DNA of 64,000 nucleotides, from the NCBI RefSeq assembly GCF_026151205.1, contig NC_087081.1:5575246-5639245 (forward strand). The letters are read 5' to 3'. Of this stretch, positions 22,353 to 34,306 are shown one piece after another. Made by a program: the position numbers and the translations under genes. The notes under the pieces were generated by a model, which did not search any database, was not told the DNA's origin, and saw only the letters and a list, made by a program, of their open reading frames with translations. The DNA comes from Bolinopsis microptera (Eukaryota > Ctenophora > Tentaculata > Lobata > Bolinopsidae). The stretch's first letter is position 1; the number at the start of each line of letters is the position of its first letter.

Positions 22353-23099
22353 CCTTGAATCATCGTCATAATGTAACGTCGTACCTTGAATCATCGTCAT
22401 AATGTAACGTCGTACCTTGAATCATCGTCATAATGTAACGTCGTACCTTGAATCATCGTCATAATGTAACGTCGTACCTTGAATCATCGTCATAATGTAA
22501 CGTCGTACCTTGAATCATCGTCATAATGTAACGTCGTACCTTGAATCATCGTCATAATGTAACGTCGTACCTTGAATCATCGTCATAATGTAACGTCGTA
22601 CCTTGAATCATCATCATAATGTAACGTCGTACCTTGAATCATCGTCATAATGTAACGTCGTACCTTGAATCATCGTCATAATGTAACGTCGTACCTTGAA
22701 TCATCGTCATAATGTAACGTCGTACCTTGAATCATCGTCATGATGGAACGTCGTACCTTGAATCATCGTCATAATGGAACGTCGTACCTTGAATCATCGT
22801 CATAATGGAACGTCGTACCTTGAATCATCGTCATAATGTTACGTCGTACCTTGAATCATCGTCATAATGTAACGTCGTACCTTAAATCAATATGTATTAT
22901 GTAACGTCGTACCTTGAATCATCGTCATAATGTAACGTCGTACCTTGAATCATCGTCATAATGTAACGTCGTACCTTGAATCATCGTCATAATGACGTAA
23001 CGTCGTACCTTAAATCAATATGTTTTATGTAACGTCGTACCTTAAATCAATATGTATTATGTAACGTCGTACCTTATATCATAATCATAATGTAACGTC
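22353..23099 (+). repeat. 31-bp minisatellite
   Basis: About 24 units built on TTGAATCATCGTCATAATG and TAACGTCGTA. The last units degenerate to a TTAAATCAATATG variant. The internal variants are AATGGAACG (three adjacent units, one of them with GATGG), one AATGTTACG and one CATCATCAT. Confidence 0.95.
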
Positions 23100-23303
23100 A
23101 TTACTCATTATGTAATGAATAATTAGGTGTAGCTAAGCCCAAGCCTAATTGTAACGACAAGGATGTGTTCAAAATGTAAGATGTCAGAGTTTTGTCTAAG
23201 TTGGAAAAAGTTTAAATTTGTTTCTTGAGGGTTATATTAGATTATAACCCTCTTTAAGAAACAATTTTAGGAAGATGGAACTTCTTTCCAGGATATATTA
23301 CAT

Positions 23304-23847
23304 CACGTGATCCCTCATAAACCCCCTGTCACGTGATCCCTCCTAAACCCCCTGTCACGTGATCCCTCCTAAACCCCCTGTCACGTGATCCCTCCTAAAC
23401 CCCCTGTCACGTGATCCCTCCTAAACCCCCTATCACGTGATCCCTCCTAAACCCCCTGTCACGTGATCCCTCCTAAACCCCCTGTCACGTGATCCCTCCT
23501 AAACCCCTGTCACGTGATCCCTCCTAAACCCCCTGTCACGTGATCCCTCCTAAACCCCCTGTCACGTGATCCTCCTAAACCCACTGTCACGTGATCCCTC
23601 CTAAACCCCCTGTCACGTGATCCCTCCTAAACCCCCTGTCACGTGATCCCTCCTAAACCCCCTGTCACGTGATCCCTCCTAAACCCCCTATCACGTGACC
23701 CCTCCTAAACCCCCTGTCACGTGATCCCTCCTAAACCCCCTGTCACGTGATCCCTCCTAAACCCCCTGTCACGTGATCCCTCCTAAACCCCCTGTCACGT
23801 GATCCCTCCTAAACCCACTGTCACGTGATCCCTCCTAAACCCACTGT
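23304..23847 (+). repeat. 26-bp minisatellite carrying CACGTG
   Basis: About 21 units of CACGTGATCCCTCCTAAACC plus CCCTGT, with rare variants. Almost every unit reads GTCACGTGATC across the junction, so the array lays down an E-box core every 26 bp over 540 bp. Confidence 0.95.
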
Positions 23848-24231
23848 TATGTTAGGGCGGCTGTATACTCTTATAATTGAACCGTTCTAACAGTCCTTAA
23901 CCTCTCATAGTGTACGTATTGTTACAATATCCAGGAAATATTATCACAATTAAACCCACATAACGCCATTGCCCACACCATATCATCTGCAAAACACTGG
24001 GTCTCATTGTACTGAAAACATTAACTGTAGTGTCGTAGTGAGTAAACACCGCATGGTACACCAGGTAAATGGTAATGTGTGGTACGGAAAGTACCAGTTA
24101 ATGGGTGAAACAGTATTATATGGGCAATTTCACGTAAAGTAAATTACACTTTGCACAAAAATTTGGCCTTATTCTGACTCTCAAGCATTACACAAACATA
24201 ACAGAATCATGATAAATTGCATGAAACATCT
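23848..24231. other. No recognised gene
   Basis: Unique-looking DNA between the minisatellite and the giant inverted repeat. Confidence 0.35.
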
Positions 24232-24276
24232 CCCTCATAAAAATAAACCTTACTTTAAGTAAGGTTAGTGGGGTTT

Positions 24277-24456
24277 AAAGTAACCTTTATACCTTACTTA
24301 AAGTAAGGTATTAACCTTCCTTTCTTACAAAAAAGTAATGTTAATAAGTTACTTTTTGCGCCGCGCAAAGTAACCTTTATACCTTACTTAAAGTAAGGTA
24401 TTAACCTTCCTTTCTTACAAAAAAGTAATGTTAATAAGTTACTTTTCGCGCCGCGC
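24277..24456. repeat. 90-bp tandem duplication with TTACTTAAAGTAAGG palindromes
   Basis: Two 90-bp units each contain ACCTTACTTAAAGTAAGGT and end in GCGCCGCGC. The same pair is found inverted at 38948-39129, next to the right terminus. Terminal palindromes of this kind are candidate recombinase or transposase binding sites. Confidence 0.85.
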
Positions 24457-26071
24457 GGGTCCTTCACCCGCGCTAACGTTTCTACATTTATAATAAAGCG
24501 TGTTCCAGCAAAATGTAATGAAGACCCTTTCCGAGAAGAAACAATTAAACAGACGGCGATAAGATTTTTCAATTCAGGCGATAATTTTGTATCGTATTGA
24601 GTTCGATGTTATCATTAAGTTGGAAAACTTCAACATGTTTCGCAATTCTTGCTCGTTGATAAGCTGATTTTAATTTAATGATTAAGTCGTTTGACTTACA
24701 CGATAAACGCTAGTATTGTGACGAAATTTCAAAGTGAATGTTATATATATATATACAATTTCTTTATCTATAAAGAAGTATACAGAGTTTCGAATATCAA
24801 ATTGCAACAAAATTTAAATACTATACGTTATAGTCTTATTATGGGCCCTTCATAATATCCAATATGTAACTCATTTTTTGTTTTCAAATGATAGTCCTAA
24901 ACAATCCTAATATCATAATTTCAGCTGTCGGCTGCGACCATTTGTTCAGAAGGCATTTTTTTTCGGCTGCCGCTCTTTAGAACTTCGTAACCTGGATAAA
25001 AAGATGGATTAATTATGAGTTATCTCATTCTTTTTATCCGTGATTGTTTAATATTCATAAAGTACAAAGGTTGATACTGAGGTTGATCCAGCAACCAATC
25101 AAATATGAAGGACAAGAGGAAGCAAATTTAAGTTGTATAAACAAACCAGGTGTGTCGTCGTCCTTTTATCTTGTCGACACCTGAGCGATTCCTGTCAAAT
25201 TGAACAAATGTGACCGACATTGAGAGGCCGAGAACTGAGAAGGCTGCGGAAGAGAATTTGGGTTACCAATTTATCATAAAGTACGGCTCTTTATTAAGAT
25301 ACAAGTAAGTAAAATTAAATACTAAATCATCAACACAATAAAATATAAAACGGACAGAATACATATCTGAAAATCCCAAACATTGTTTTAAAAACAAGAA
25401 TTAAATAACAAGAGTAAAACTTGTTTCTTCAATTCGTTTATGATATGGTATTTTAACCAGTATCACAAATAGAATTAGATTGTTCAATGTGCATGAGTCC
25501 CTTATCGTTCTTATCTCCTCCTCCCCCTCCTCCTCCTACTTCTTCTTCTACTACTCCTATTCTCCTAATCCTCCACAGTTTAATTAAAATTATTGTACAT
25601 TGATATCTTTACAAATTTAAATGCCTGGAGTAGCTGAAGTTTTTGTCTCTTCTGCCTGAACACCGGGAGTTGATCTGTTATGTAGCTTGATCGATAATGC
25701 CAGTGACAATGAAAATCAGTTTGCGGGTATATCGATACTCGATAGTCAATAAAGAGGACGTAAGTTTTTTAGTGATATTTAAATTATAAGTAAGTTCACA
25801 GCTTTCCTGTGTCCTCAATACTTGTGCTGACCTTCAACTGTTGATAACTTTGGAATAATGTGACTGCTTGAATGTTGTTTCTTAACTGATATGTGTGAGA
25901 GCAGATATCGGGGAAGTTGCGGCAGTAAGATATGAGGCAAAGAAAGCTGTTGCCGAGTTAAAACTCGACGAATATCGTATCCGAGATACGAGTGCCTGGA
26001 TATCAAACAAGGTAAATTGTATACAGCTTGTATACAGCTTTTATAATTGTCTTATTTCTTTTTTGATTTAG

Positions 26072-26235
26072 TGGTACCACGATTGGTGTAGTGGTAACAA
26101 ACAGAATGCCTGGGTACAAATCCTGTTGGATGCGAGTAAGCCAGTCATTAAGCTGTGAAATTATACAGCTTAGGCTGGTGGTACACACTCCCTTGCTCAC
26201 AGGCCTACCCCTATAACCATTGTGACCTGCCTGTG
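26072..26235 (+). repeat. tRNA-derived SINE-like segment (left arm)
   Basis: TGGTGTAGTGG at 26084-26094 fits a Pol III A box, and GGTACAAATCC at 26113-26123 fits a B box with one mismatch. The 18-bp gap between boxes is shorter than in a real tRNA, and no cloverleaf forms, so this is at most a decayed tRNA-derived promoter. A mirror copy is at 37185-37345 in the other arm. Confidence 0.35.
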
Positions 26236-27402
26236 TATCTTTTTGTATCATTTTTTTTATTGGTTATTGCTCCTAGTTGAATGCCAAGGTTTGTTCTCTC
26301 CAGCAAACTGAAGCAGCTGGGGATTGATATCATGAGCCATGTTAGGTCCAGATGTTTGGATCATTTGGGGCAGCATTGGGTTAATGTTAACTGGAATCCA
26401 CAAGGGTGTGTCACTTCGTCTAGTGGAGCACCTCAACAATTCATTGTATTTATCTAAAATCTATGCTACATTCTGCTAAAAACCGTTCAATATTTGATTA
26501 TAAAAATATTATTATTATCGTAGTACGGTCTGTATGTAAGTACACTGTACAGTAGTTACGTTTTAGAGAGTTTGGGCAATTGTATGGGAGCAGTAACAAG
26601 AGAAGTTCCAGAGAAGTTTATATTACCATGACAATGTGGTAAAAAACGTATCTATTGCTTAAATTACATATTATTATGTATATAAAACAATAATTCTGTT
26701 TCCATGTGATTTTTGGATATATCATATCTTAGTGAAAGAAGAAGAGATATCAAGAGTACCAAAAAACACCGGCGCCCTTATCTAGTGAGTAGTTAGTAGA
26801 AAAATTGAAGCATTCACATCTCTCAATCATTTCCCGTATCTTGTGCAGGTACCTAGAGCTCTAGAGGTTTTAATTTGAGTGACCTGGGGAATCTAGTAAC
26901 TGAAACCGTAAGTCACAACAGAAACCTTATAAACGCAGAAATTGGAGTAACACATTGAAAGCAGTGTAGAGGTTGTTTTAGTTAGGGCTACACGAGGAAA
27001 AGTTCGGAGGAAAAGTTCCTGTCCGGTTACACCTGGGGTAGCCCGAAATAGAAATGGATCAGCAATGCTGTAGTCGTATTATTCCGTATTACTTAAACTG
27101 TGACAGTGTTATGAAGCCCGAAACAGTGTTACATCCAAAGTATTTTTAGCACTGAATATTTTTCTTCAGTTCCCAAACATCTCAGTATTATGTCAGAGAA
27201 GCGTAAGCAAGACACTGTTGTCAATGAGCAATGTGATACTTCAAGTGCTTACTTGGAACTTCCCAGGATTTAGAGAGTTTAATAACCTTTTTGTTCTCAC
27301 GATGACTATTGGATGGAATCTAATTCTCCAGACATTGGAATGGAAGCTGAAGGTGTTCTTGGTGATATTAGCCTAGTCGATAAAGATACCGAGTTTTATT
27401 AA

Positions 27403-27530
27403 TCAGAAAATATTGCAGTTCCTTTCATTCACTGTGAGACATAACTTGTTATATGAAGCGATGAAAGATCTGATCGAACTCATGGGGCTGGATGAAAAAG
27501 AACTTAAACCTGTGTACCATCTCAGAAAGT
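27403..27530 (-). pseudogene. LINE C-terminal remnant, cut in the left arm
   Basis: The minus strand encodes YTGLSSFSSSPMSSIRSF and SYNKLCLTVNERN, identical to the end of the fragment at 35745-36027 in the right arm. Homology stops abruptly at 27531, where foreign DNA begins. Confidence 0.7.
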
Positions 27531-27841
27531 GAAGTCTCATGAGAGACTTCACAGTACAACCTACCTTACTCGGGAATATTATAACCGGGATAAAGTGGTG
27601 GGTTTTGGAAGATTTCGCCATATTTTTCCCGGTCAAAAATTTTACCAGTCACAAAAAAACCCGCCGACTCAGATTATGGGGTTCCAAGGGGGTGGTGATC
27701 ATCATATTTTACCTGAAGTCTCATATGTGCTAGAGAAGACTTTTGAAGCAGTGGATGGAGGGCTGTAACTTTATTGGCGGTTGCTACCATAATTTCGTTA
27801 TAATAATCACAATTTGGTTATAGAAATCAGATTTCAGGGTG

Positions 27842-28290
27842 GACCGTGATTCTCATTTCTCTTGCCCATGAATCAGTGAATCGTAGAGAAGAAAACAATT
27901 TATATGTTATAGAAGAAAACGAAAATAATAATAATATATAATATATATTATGATAATAATGTCTCTAAAGATTGATTGCTTCTCGTGTGCAGTGTGTAGA
28001 CTAAAGAAAGAGGGAGTTTTCCCCGTTAAAGTAACTTGTGGCCACATCCCGCTAGGAGTGAGTAAACTGTGCCACTATTTCATGGTCCACGGTGGATTGA
28101 TTACTGGAGCAGTAGAAGATGCAAAGCCAAGACGTTCCCCAATACCAAGCGGCGCGGTGGGCAGGAAATTAAGCTCCGGCTGACCTTCAGAGCAGTAGCC
28201 CCATTAGCGGACAAAATGAAAGTCTTGTTAAGACAACAATACAACTTCGAATTTGACGGTCAGCAGCTCAGGGGGATATCAATAATGATA
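27842..28290 (+). pseudogene. HIRAN-like protein fragment
   Basis: The reading goes from HESVNRREENNLYVI through GVFPVKVTCGHIP, GVSKLCHYFMVHGG and KPRRSPIP. After a frameshift near 28150 it continues with QEIKLRLTFRAVAP and DKMKVLLRQQYNFE. The order 'N-rich start, VxGHIPxxxS, FxxxGG, R-S-P-I-P-x-G-G-x-EI' is that of HIRAN-like domains in transposon-associated proteins of invertebrates. HIRAN domains bind DNA 3' ends; here the role would be in a mobile element's own protein. Stops precede and follow it, so it is a relic. The family call rests on memory of the motif layout and is moderate at best. Confidence 0.45.
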
Positions 28291-28558
28291 ATGGCGGGGA
28301 CATCAGCGATAATGAGAATGAGAATACGCTTTAATGAAGATTTGACTTATTATTGCTTAGATTTATTTTCCTTTAAATAGACGTGTTTTTTTTTCTATTT
28401 CTGAGTAATATCAATAACTGTAAATTGAAATAACTTCTTTAACAAGTAACAAAAACAGACATTTCGGTTGAAAATTTGTTGACCTCTGAAAATTTGTTGA
28501 CCTCTAAAAAAACTGATTTAGTGACTTTGGTAGAAGAAATGACAAAAAAATGACCTAG

Positions 28559-29650
28559 CCTCACAAAATGACAGTGTTATGCCTCACAAAATGACAGTTT
28601 TATTTTATGATACAAAGATGGCATATTTATATTGGATGCCCCTTGCCTAATTATTGGTATTCTTAAACCCAGTAAGCTTATGATGAGCCTAAATGTGTTT
28701 GTTTGATCATCAATTTTGATCAAAATGCCTCACAAAATGACACCGAAAAGCCTTACAAAATGACAATGTTTCAGATTGAATTATTTTCATCATCTAAAAT
28801 GGATCAGAAACAGTCAATACAAGAAGGAGTTAAAAATAATCATAATCTGACAATTAACAATCAAGTAGCATTAAAAAAGTGCAGTTCTGATATCAAAACT
28901 TTGATTTCAAACTCTTTGATTTCAAACTCTGATTTCAAAACTCAACGACATAAAGCTTCTATTTTGTGAAAGCAGAGAGTAATAACAACTCCTAAAACAT
29001 GTCAAACGTTAACTAAACACTGAAAAGTGATCTATCCAGTCATAGAAAATATCAAATATAACCAAATACTGTGTTCAAGTATGAAAACAAAAAATGATTT
29101 TTACGCCTCACAAAATGACATTTTTAAAGTTTTTTCAAAGTATAAAAAATGTTCCTTTTTTAATATATTCTGGTAAAAACAGAACTGGTATAATATAAAC
29201 AACATATATATCTAACAGTAAGACACGTGAAAGAATAATGAAACTTTTTCCCAAATCGGATTTGAAGTGATGCCGTTTTGGGTTGTCATTTTGTAAGGCA
29301 CTATCTCACGCGAAATTGCCCAACTTTTTTTAATCATCCTTTTTCCTGTAAAAGCGATTCTAATCTTCAATCTATTATATTTATCTAACTGTCCTAGGTG
29401 AAATCAAATTTCTATAGGCTGCTGTTAAAAAATGACAGCCGTGACGAAATTGTCATTTTGTAAGGCATGTTTTTTTGGAAGATTTCAAAGATGACAATTT
29501 TTATCGCAAAATTTACGGTTTTTCAATCAAATCAACCCCCGGGAAGAAAAATATACCTGTTGAACTACCTATCTGGATAATAAAACATGAAAAAAACTCA
29601 TTTTTGTGCATTTCAGAGCCATCTCCTTTTTCGTGTCATTTTGTAAGGCC
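28559..29650. repeat. Inverted set of TGTCATTTTGTAAGGC repeats
   Basis: GCCTTACAAAATGACA or its GCCTCACAAAATGACA variant occurs in one orientation at about 28557, 28580, 28726, 28750 and 29105. It occurs in the opposite orientation at about 29284, 29451 and 29634. This inward/outward arrangement is typical of subterminal transposase-binding repeats of a DNA transposon. A frame at 28703-28969 inside is lysine/asparagine-rich and unrecognised. Confidence 0.65.
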
Positions 29651-29659
29651 GATACCCGT

Positions 29660-29972
29660 ATCTCGAAATTCTAAAAGGAGTGAAATCTTTTAAATGGTCC
29701 TTAGAACATATCCTGAAAGTTTCAAGGTGATTGCTCAAAAAATGTAGAAGAAGATAAATTTTTAGACTCGATTTTCAGGGCGCACGATTGAAAATCGCTC
29801 GCGCAATACAATTACACATGAGCGCTGACTTTTGACTGGCAATAATTTCGTGTAGGAACAATATTTTTTCATGGGACCAAAAGTAGCAGATAGATATCAC
29901 TCCCCTCTACTAGAAACAACTATAAAATCAATTTCGAGAGAAATTTCATAAGGACCCCCCCTGCCCCCTTAA
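29660..29972. mobile_element. Half copy of the 39.6-kb TTAA MITE
   Basis: Matches the right half of the element at 39607-40178, including the GAAAATCGCTCGCGCAATAC block, CATGGGACCAAAAG and the G/C-rich end CCCCTGCCCCCTTAA. The TTAA lies at 29969-29972. The left half is missing. Confidence 0.75.
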
Positions 29973-30727
29973 CCTTAAATTGGACATAACTTACTAGCTG
30001 AAGTAGATCTAATACGTCCGAGTAGAATCTGTAAGACTGGCCTCCAGCTAACCATTTTTAAGATTCAAGCAAATCAAGGTTGTTCAAAGGATGGAAATTA
30101 TTTCGTAGGCCCTAAAATGACTCCTCCAGATCCAGTCTTAACCTTAAATTGGACAAAACTCAGAGCTGAAATAGCTCTGAAACGTCTGATTAGAATCTGT
30201 AAGACTGGCCTCCAGCTCACCATTTTTAAGATGCAAGCAAATCGAGGTTGTTCAAAGGTTGCAGGATGTTCAGCTCAACTGAACTCAATTCGCGGTATCT
30301 GTTTGATCTGAGCTTTATTCCGGCAGTTGTTAAGTCCATGTGGCTGGGGATAATTTTGCAATAATCTGAGATCCACAAGCTATCTATCAAGTATAACAAG
30401 AATTACGCCCGTGTTTCGTAGTACATCTATATAACGGGAACGGTATCATTACATGATGGCACATTTTAGGATTGAATTAATATTGTCATTAAAATGGTCA
30501 AGATGAAGGGTAGAGATAAACCGTGTCATTACAGAGGATTAGAGGGGGATTTATTGAGCAGGTGTGATTAGTAGAAAGCAGTGAGAGAAGTGAGAGCAGG
30601 GTAAAAAGAAACAGTGTAATTACCGCGACCGACGTTGGGAGGAGGATATTATATTGGACACAGCTTAGGAGCTTAATAGACAAGGCCGAGTAACTTGATA
30701 ATTTATTTATATTGATGAAATCAATAA

Positions 30728-31250
30728 GCAGTCAATGGTGTTGCTCCTGCATATCTGTGTGATCTAGTAACATTTGTTAGTTCGAGTAGCAGAAGAACTT
30801 CCTCCTTACACCTACCCGTCGGATCTACAAGATCACACCCAAGAGCGTTTCAGACTGTTGCTCCGAAAATCTGGAACCAACTACCAATTGAAATTAAGAC
30901 TTGTTCCGATGTTGATCTGTTCAAAACATTATTAAAAACTCACCTGTTTAAGAAAAGTTATGGCATGAGCGATTAATTGACAATATAATAACTTTATGTT
31001 ATTTGCTTAAACTGTTTAGGATGCAACCTAATGTCATGATCTTTTTGAACTTATTAGCAATTAGACTGTTAGCTCGCTTCACAAGCATGTCATCTTCGTT
31101 CCAAAACTTTTTATGTCCTATGCATACACTCCTTGATAGTTATCTTGATCTAGTATCTTTGTTTCACACAATAGAGCATAAGTTTTGTGGTTTATCCACT
31201 GGGCTTAGAGTTTGTGTTTAAGCTACCAAATTTTATTATTATTTTTTATT
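30728..31250 (+). mobile_element. 5'-truncated LINE insertion with ATAA duplication, left arm only
   Basis: 523 bp interrupt the left arm where the right arm is continuous (around 34847). ATAA precedes the insertion (30724-30727) and follows it (31251-31254), while the empty site has one ATAA. The 3' end is an AT-rich TTATTATTATT tail. Coding remains occupy the first half. Confidence 0.8.
30737..30976 (+). pseudogene. LINE ORF2 C-terminus (79 codons)
   Basis: The uninterrupted frame begins without a start codon: GVAPAYLCDLV, then SLHLPVGSTRSH, AFQTVAPKIWNQLP, and a final LFKTLLKTHLFKKSY before the stop. These are the classical last blocks of CR1/L2/Jockey-like LINE polyproteins (P-A-Y-L-x-x-L, A-P-x-x-W-N-x-L-P, FKxxLKTxLF). 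The catalytic domain was lost through 5' truncation. The frame has no internal stop, so the insertion is fairly recent, in agreement with its absence from the other palindrome arm. Confidence 0.85.
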
Positions 31251-31322
31251 ATAAACTTAAGTCATAACATAATATGTTTTAACATATTTATTTGAATGAC
31301 AAACCTTAGTTGATGTCATCTT

Positions 31323-31795
31323 TTAACCGGAATTGAAGATTGACTTAATGTCTTCAGGATATTCCACCATTTTTCTGCTGTTCACATTCTTGCCTACTTC
31401 TTTGAAGTTGAAAAGTGTGTATATATCACTTTGTATGACCCAGAGCTCCTGATCCTCGTCCCTAAAACGATTTTGATTGAGCAAGACAGTTAAATACAAA
31501 TTTCTGGAATCTAAAATTGAAATATGTTCACAGTTAAAAAGTTGAAAAAACAGAATCATAAGTAGGCTGTAGTTATTTTATATACCTTTGTCAAGCTGTA
31601 AATGATGTGCAATACATCTTTGTGATGTTCTACTCTTGATCTTCCTCTAAAACTCCTCAGTATTATATAAACTCTTCCAACCTGAACAGAAATGTGAAAT
31701 GAAAAGCTTCTTGTCCAGGAAGTAGGTTTAGCCCCTTTGTACAATACAGTAGTTGTGTGTTTCCTTCGCAAATAAAGTGGTCTTAAATAAATCAT
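31323..31795 (-). CDS. Two overlapping unrecognised frames, left-arm copy
   Basis: Frame 1 (31795-31556, 79 codons) begins MIYLRPLYLRRKH and contains HHKDVLHIIYSLTKVYKI. Frame 2 (31559-31323, 78 codons) overlaps its stop by ATGA and contains RFRDEDQELWVIQSDIYTL and KMVEYPEDIKSIF. The right arm holds the same frames at about 34307-34776 with one amino-acid change in frame 1. The composition looks protein-like, especially in frame 2, but I know no family. The near identity reflects the inverted repeat rather than proven selection. They could be decayed exons of one gene captured by the palindrome. Confidence 0.3.
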
Positions 31796-33084
31796 GATGG
31801 TGAACAGTTGGACAAGTTATATGTAACAATGAAAGCGATAAGTTTTACTTTTAGGTACTTAATGTTTCTTACGTACACAGAGAGACATATACATGTTGAG
31901 CAGATAGATTCTCCGATCACAACAAAATACCAAATTATTATCTATCACGATTGTTGTTGTGAATGTACCTGAAATTCAGAACATTTCCTAGGATAAAAAA
32001 GGTTTGGATGAAAGGTTACATTATGTGATCCCAGCACAGGTTATAATATGAACATATCAGGCAATTCAAAAAGTGTCGCCAAAGAATGTTCAAAAAGGTA
32101 GTAGAATATTGAACCAATGCCTTGGGAGTATCACACAGATTTCATAAAGTTTAAACAGGCCCCTTCTCATAAATTTAACCATCAATAATGTTTCCGATCA
32201 TTTTGCTGAGTCGACCAAGGATGCATTGCAAAGATGTTTTATTTTGCATAGACCTTACGGATCCTTAGTGAATCCATAAGTGCAGCTATCCAGTGGCATG
32301 GTGAGCTAAGAATTTGTTTGCAATCTCCTAGCTCAACTCAGCAGACTGATTGGGATATTCTTGATCTAGAGGGTAATTTAAGAAGGAGCTTTCCCCAAAA
32401 CGGTTCCCATCAGTACAGCTGTAAGGCAATTTAAATATTCAAATACCAATTGACCATATCATAGCATAGACAATCGCATAAAACATCCTAGATTATTATA
32501 GCTTGATAAGTTAAAACATGAACAATTATCTCACACCTCTGAAGAGACAAAAAATTAAAAAGGAGGGACCCCCAACCCTGCATCTGAGACATCGATTAGA
32601 CCCAAATGGCTTGTTAAAACTCAAGATCTCAATATTTGCAAGAATACCCTTCAGTACACTGTAAAAGATACTGCATTACTGCTACAAAATTTTCGAGAAA
32701 TTGCAAATTTAGAAGAGTTCACAAGAACAGATTTGGCTGTCAGAGCCTGTCGATAGGTAATTCTTGGCAGGCACTGCGAAACTAGACAAGAAAAGTTAAA
32801 CCTTTGGCAACCTCTTGTTTAGGGTAAATGCTATTTACAAGCGAGTCTGAACTAACAAAACAAACCTCGCTGGTCGATTAGAAAGATGACAGACAACAAT
32901 AAAATGCTAGATACCACTACAATTTATTTGCAAGTACAACGTATGGCGTAAAGGTGAGCGCTCGATTCCTAAAAGATTGAAGATTGGTGTGCCGCGCGCA
33001 AAAATTAAATTTTAAGTTCAAATTCATAAATATGAACTTAGTTTTATTTATAAAATTGATAAGTCATTTGAAAATTGTCTCACA

Positions 33085-33479
33085 TCATATATTAAAAAGG
33101 AAAACAAATATAACTAAATATAAAATAACTATTTTGTACTTATTAACAAGTTTCATTTTATTCCATTTAAATTTGTTCCCGTAAAGCTTGACAAAATATT
33201 TTATTTTAAATTAATCGTTCAATGCATTAATTTAAAATTATTTTTGTTGATTTCCGAAACAACTGGCGGAGCTAATTTAAATAAATTACAGTTTAAATTG
33301 AACTAGAATGACCTCCGCGAAAATTGTTTAGTAATAAAACAATTTTTAAATTTTACATTGAGCTAAAGTCTAAACGCGGGCACAAAATTGAAATTTCAAA
33401 TTGAATTAAGTTGTTTTTTATGTTTATAACTACAAAATAATTTTTTATTTATTTGCTTTTATTTTTAATATCTTATGTC
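33085..33479. other. Central spacer of the giant inverted repeat
   Basis: Roughly 400 bp of AT-rich DNA not matched between arms. The arms abut it with AATTTAATTTTTGCGCGCGGC-type sequence on either side. Confidence 0.7.
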
Positions 33480-33939
33480 AAAAAAATGTTCAAATGACTA
33501 ATCAATTTTATAAATATAACTTAGTTCATATTTATAAATTTAAACTTAACATTTAATTTTTGCGCGCGGCTCACCGATCTTTAATCTTTTAGGAATCGAG
33601 CGCTAACCTTCACGCCATACATTATACCTGCAAATCAGCTGCAATGGTATTCGGCATTTTTATCGTTGTCTGTTATCTTCCTAATCGACAAGCGAGGTTT
33701 GTTTTGTTAGTTCATACTCGCTAGTAAATAGCAGTTACCCTAAACAAAAGGTTGCCAAAGGTTTAAGTTTTCTTGTTTAGTTTTGCAATGCCAGCCAAGA
33801 ATTACCTATCGACAGGATCTGACAGCCAAATCTGTTCTTGTGAACTCTTCTAAATTTGCAAAGTCTCGACAATTTTTTAGCAGTAATGAAAATGACTTTT
33901 TTGTAAAGAACTACTTTTTACAGTGTACTGAAGGGTATT

Positions 33940-34150
33940 CTTACATTGAACAATACAGTCATCAAACGTGTTGAAGAAACTAAATTCCTAGGCGTAATGA
34001 TAGACAAAAATCTTAATTGAAAACCCCACACCGCTTATATTGCCTCTAAACTAAAATGTGAAGTCGGTAAACTGTGTCGTATGAGAAGATTTATATCTAA
34101 AGAACTGCATAGTGCATAAGGATCTCTACCACAGCCTCTTCCAAGTACCT
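33940..34150 (+). pseudogene. LINE reverse-transcriptase thumb fragment
   Basis: The frame reads LNNTVIKRVEETKFLGVMID, then K-N-L-N, a stop where tryptophan is expected, then HTAYIASKL and VGKLCRMRRFI. K-F-L-G-V-x-I-D followed by W-x-x-H is the standard block after the catalytic palm in LINE reverse transcriptases. After a stop, DLYHSLFQ in another frame continues the family pattern. The fragment is short, with a stop and a frameshift. Confidence 0.75.
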
Positions 34151-34298
34151 AAAAGTAAAATATCGCTTTGATTGTTACATATAACTTGTGCAACTGTTCA
34201 CCAGTAGTGCATAAGGATCTCTACCACACCCTCTTCCAAGTACCTAAAAGTAAAATATCGCTTTGATTGTTACATATAACTTGTGCAACTGTTCACCA
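34107..34298 (+). repeat. 94-bp tandem duplication
   Basis: Two copies of a unit starting AGTGCATAAGGATCTC and ending CAACTGTTCACC, nearly identical. Only one equivalent (31798-31860, partial) exists in the left arm, so the duplication arose after the palindrome. Confidence 0.85.
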
Positions 34299-34306
34299 TC
34301 ATGATT

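Larger units (their letters stand above)
27531..29968. mobile_element. Composite insertion present only in the left arm
   Basis: About 2.4 kb has no counterpart in the right arm; conversely, about 325 bp of right-arm DNA (35594-35918) is missing here. The left junction is a perfect hairpin (27531-27550, GAAGTCTC-ATGA-GAGACTTC). The right junction is CCCCCTTAA at a TTAA that is intact and uninterrupted in the right arm (35590-35593). It contains a HIRAN-like fragment, a set of 16-bp subterminal repeats and half of a TTAA-type MITE, so at least two insertions are layered. Confidence 0.65.
24232..33084 (+). repeat. Left arm of a 15-kb giant inverted repeat
   Basis: Inverted copy of 33480-39174. 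The outer end reads CCCTCATAAAAATAAACC. The outer 3.2 kb match with almost no indels: a 62-codon shadow frame is identical at equal offsets of 152-340 bp from both ends. Further in, the left arm carries extra DNA: 27531-29968 (DNA-transposon material), 30728-31250 (LINE) and unmatched sequence at about 31860-32630. Small frames read from it are mostly meaningless. Confidence 0.9.

Noticed and set aside
20595-23847. CRISPR-like appearance of regularly spaced repeats
   Set aside because: Units are contiguous without variable spacers, and the setting is an animal genome.
26072-26235. A functional tRNA gene
   Set aside because: A- and B-box-like motifs exist but are only 18 bp apart, and no cloverleaf forms.
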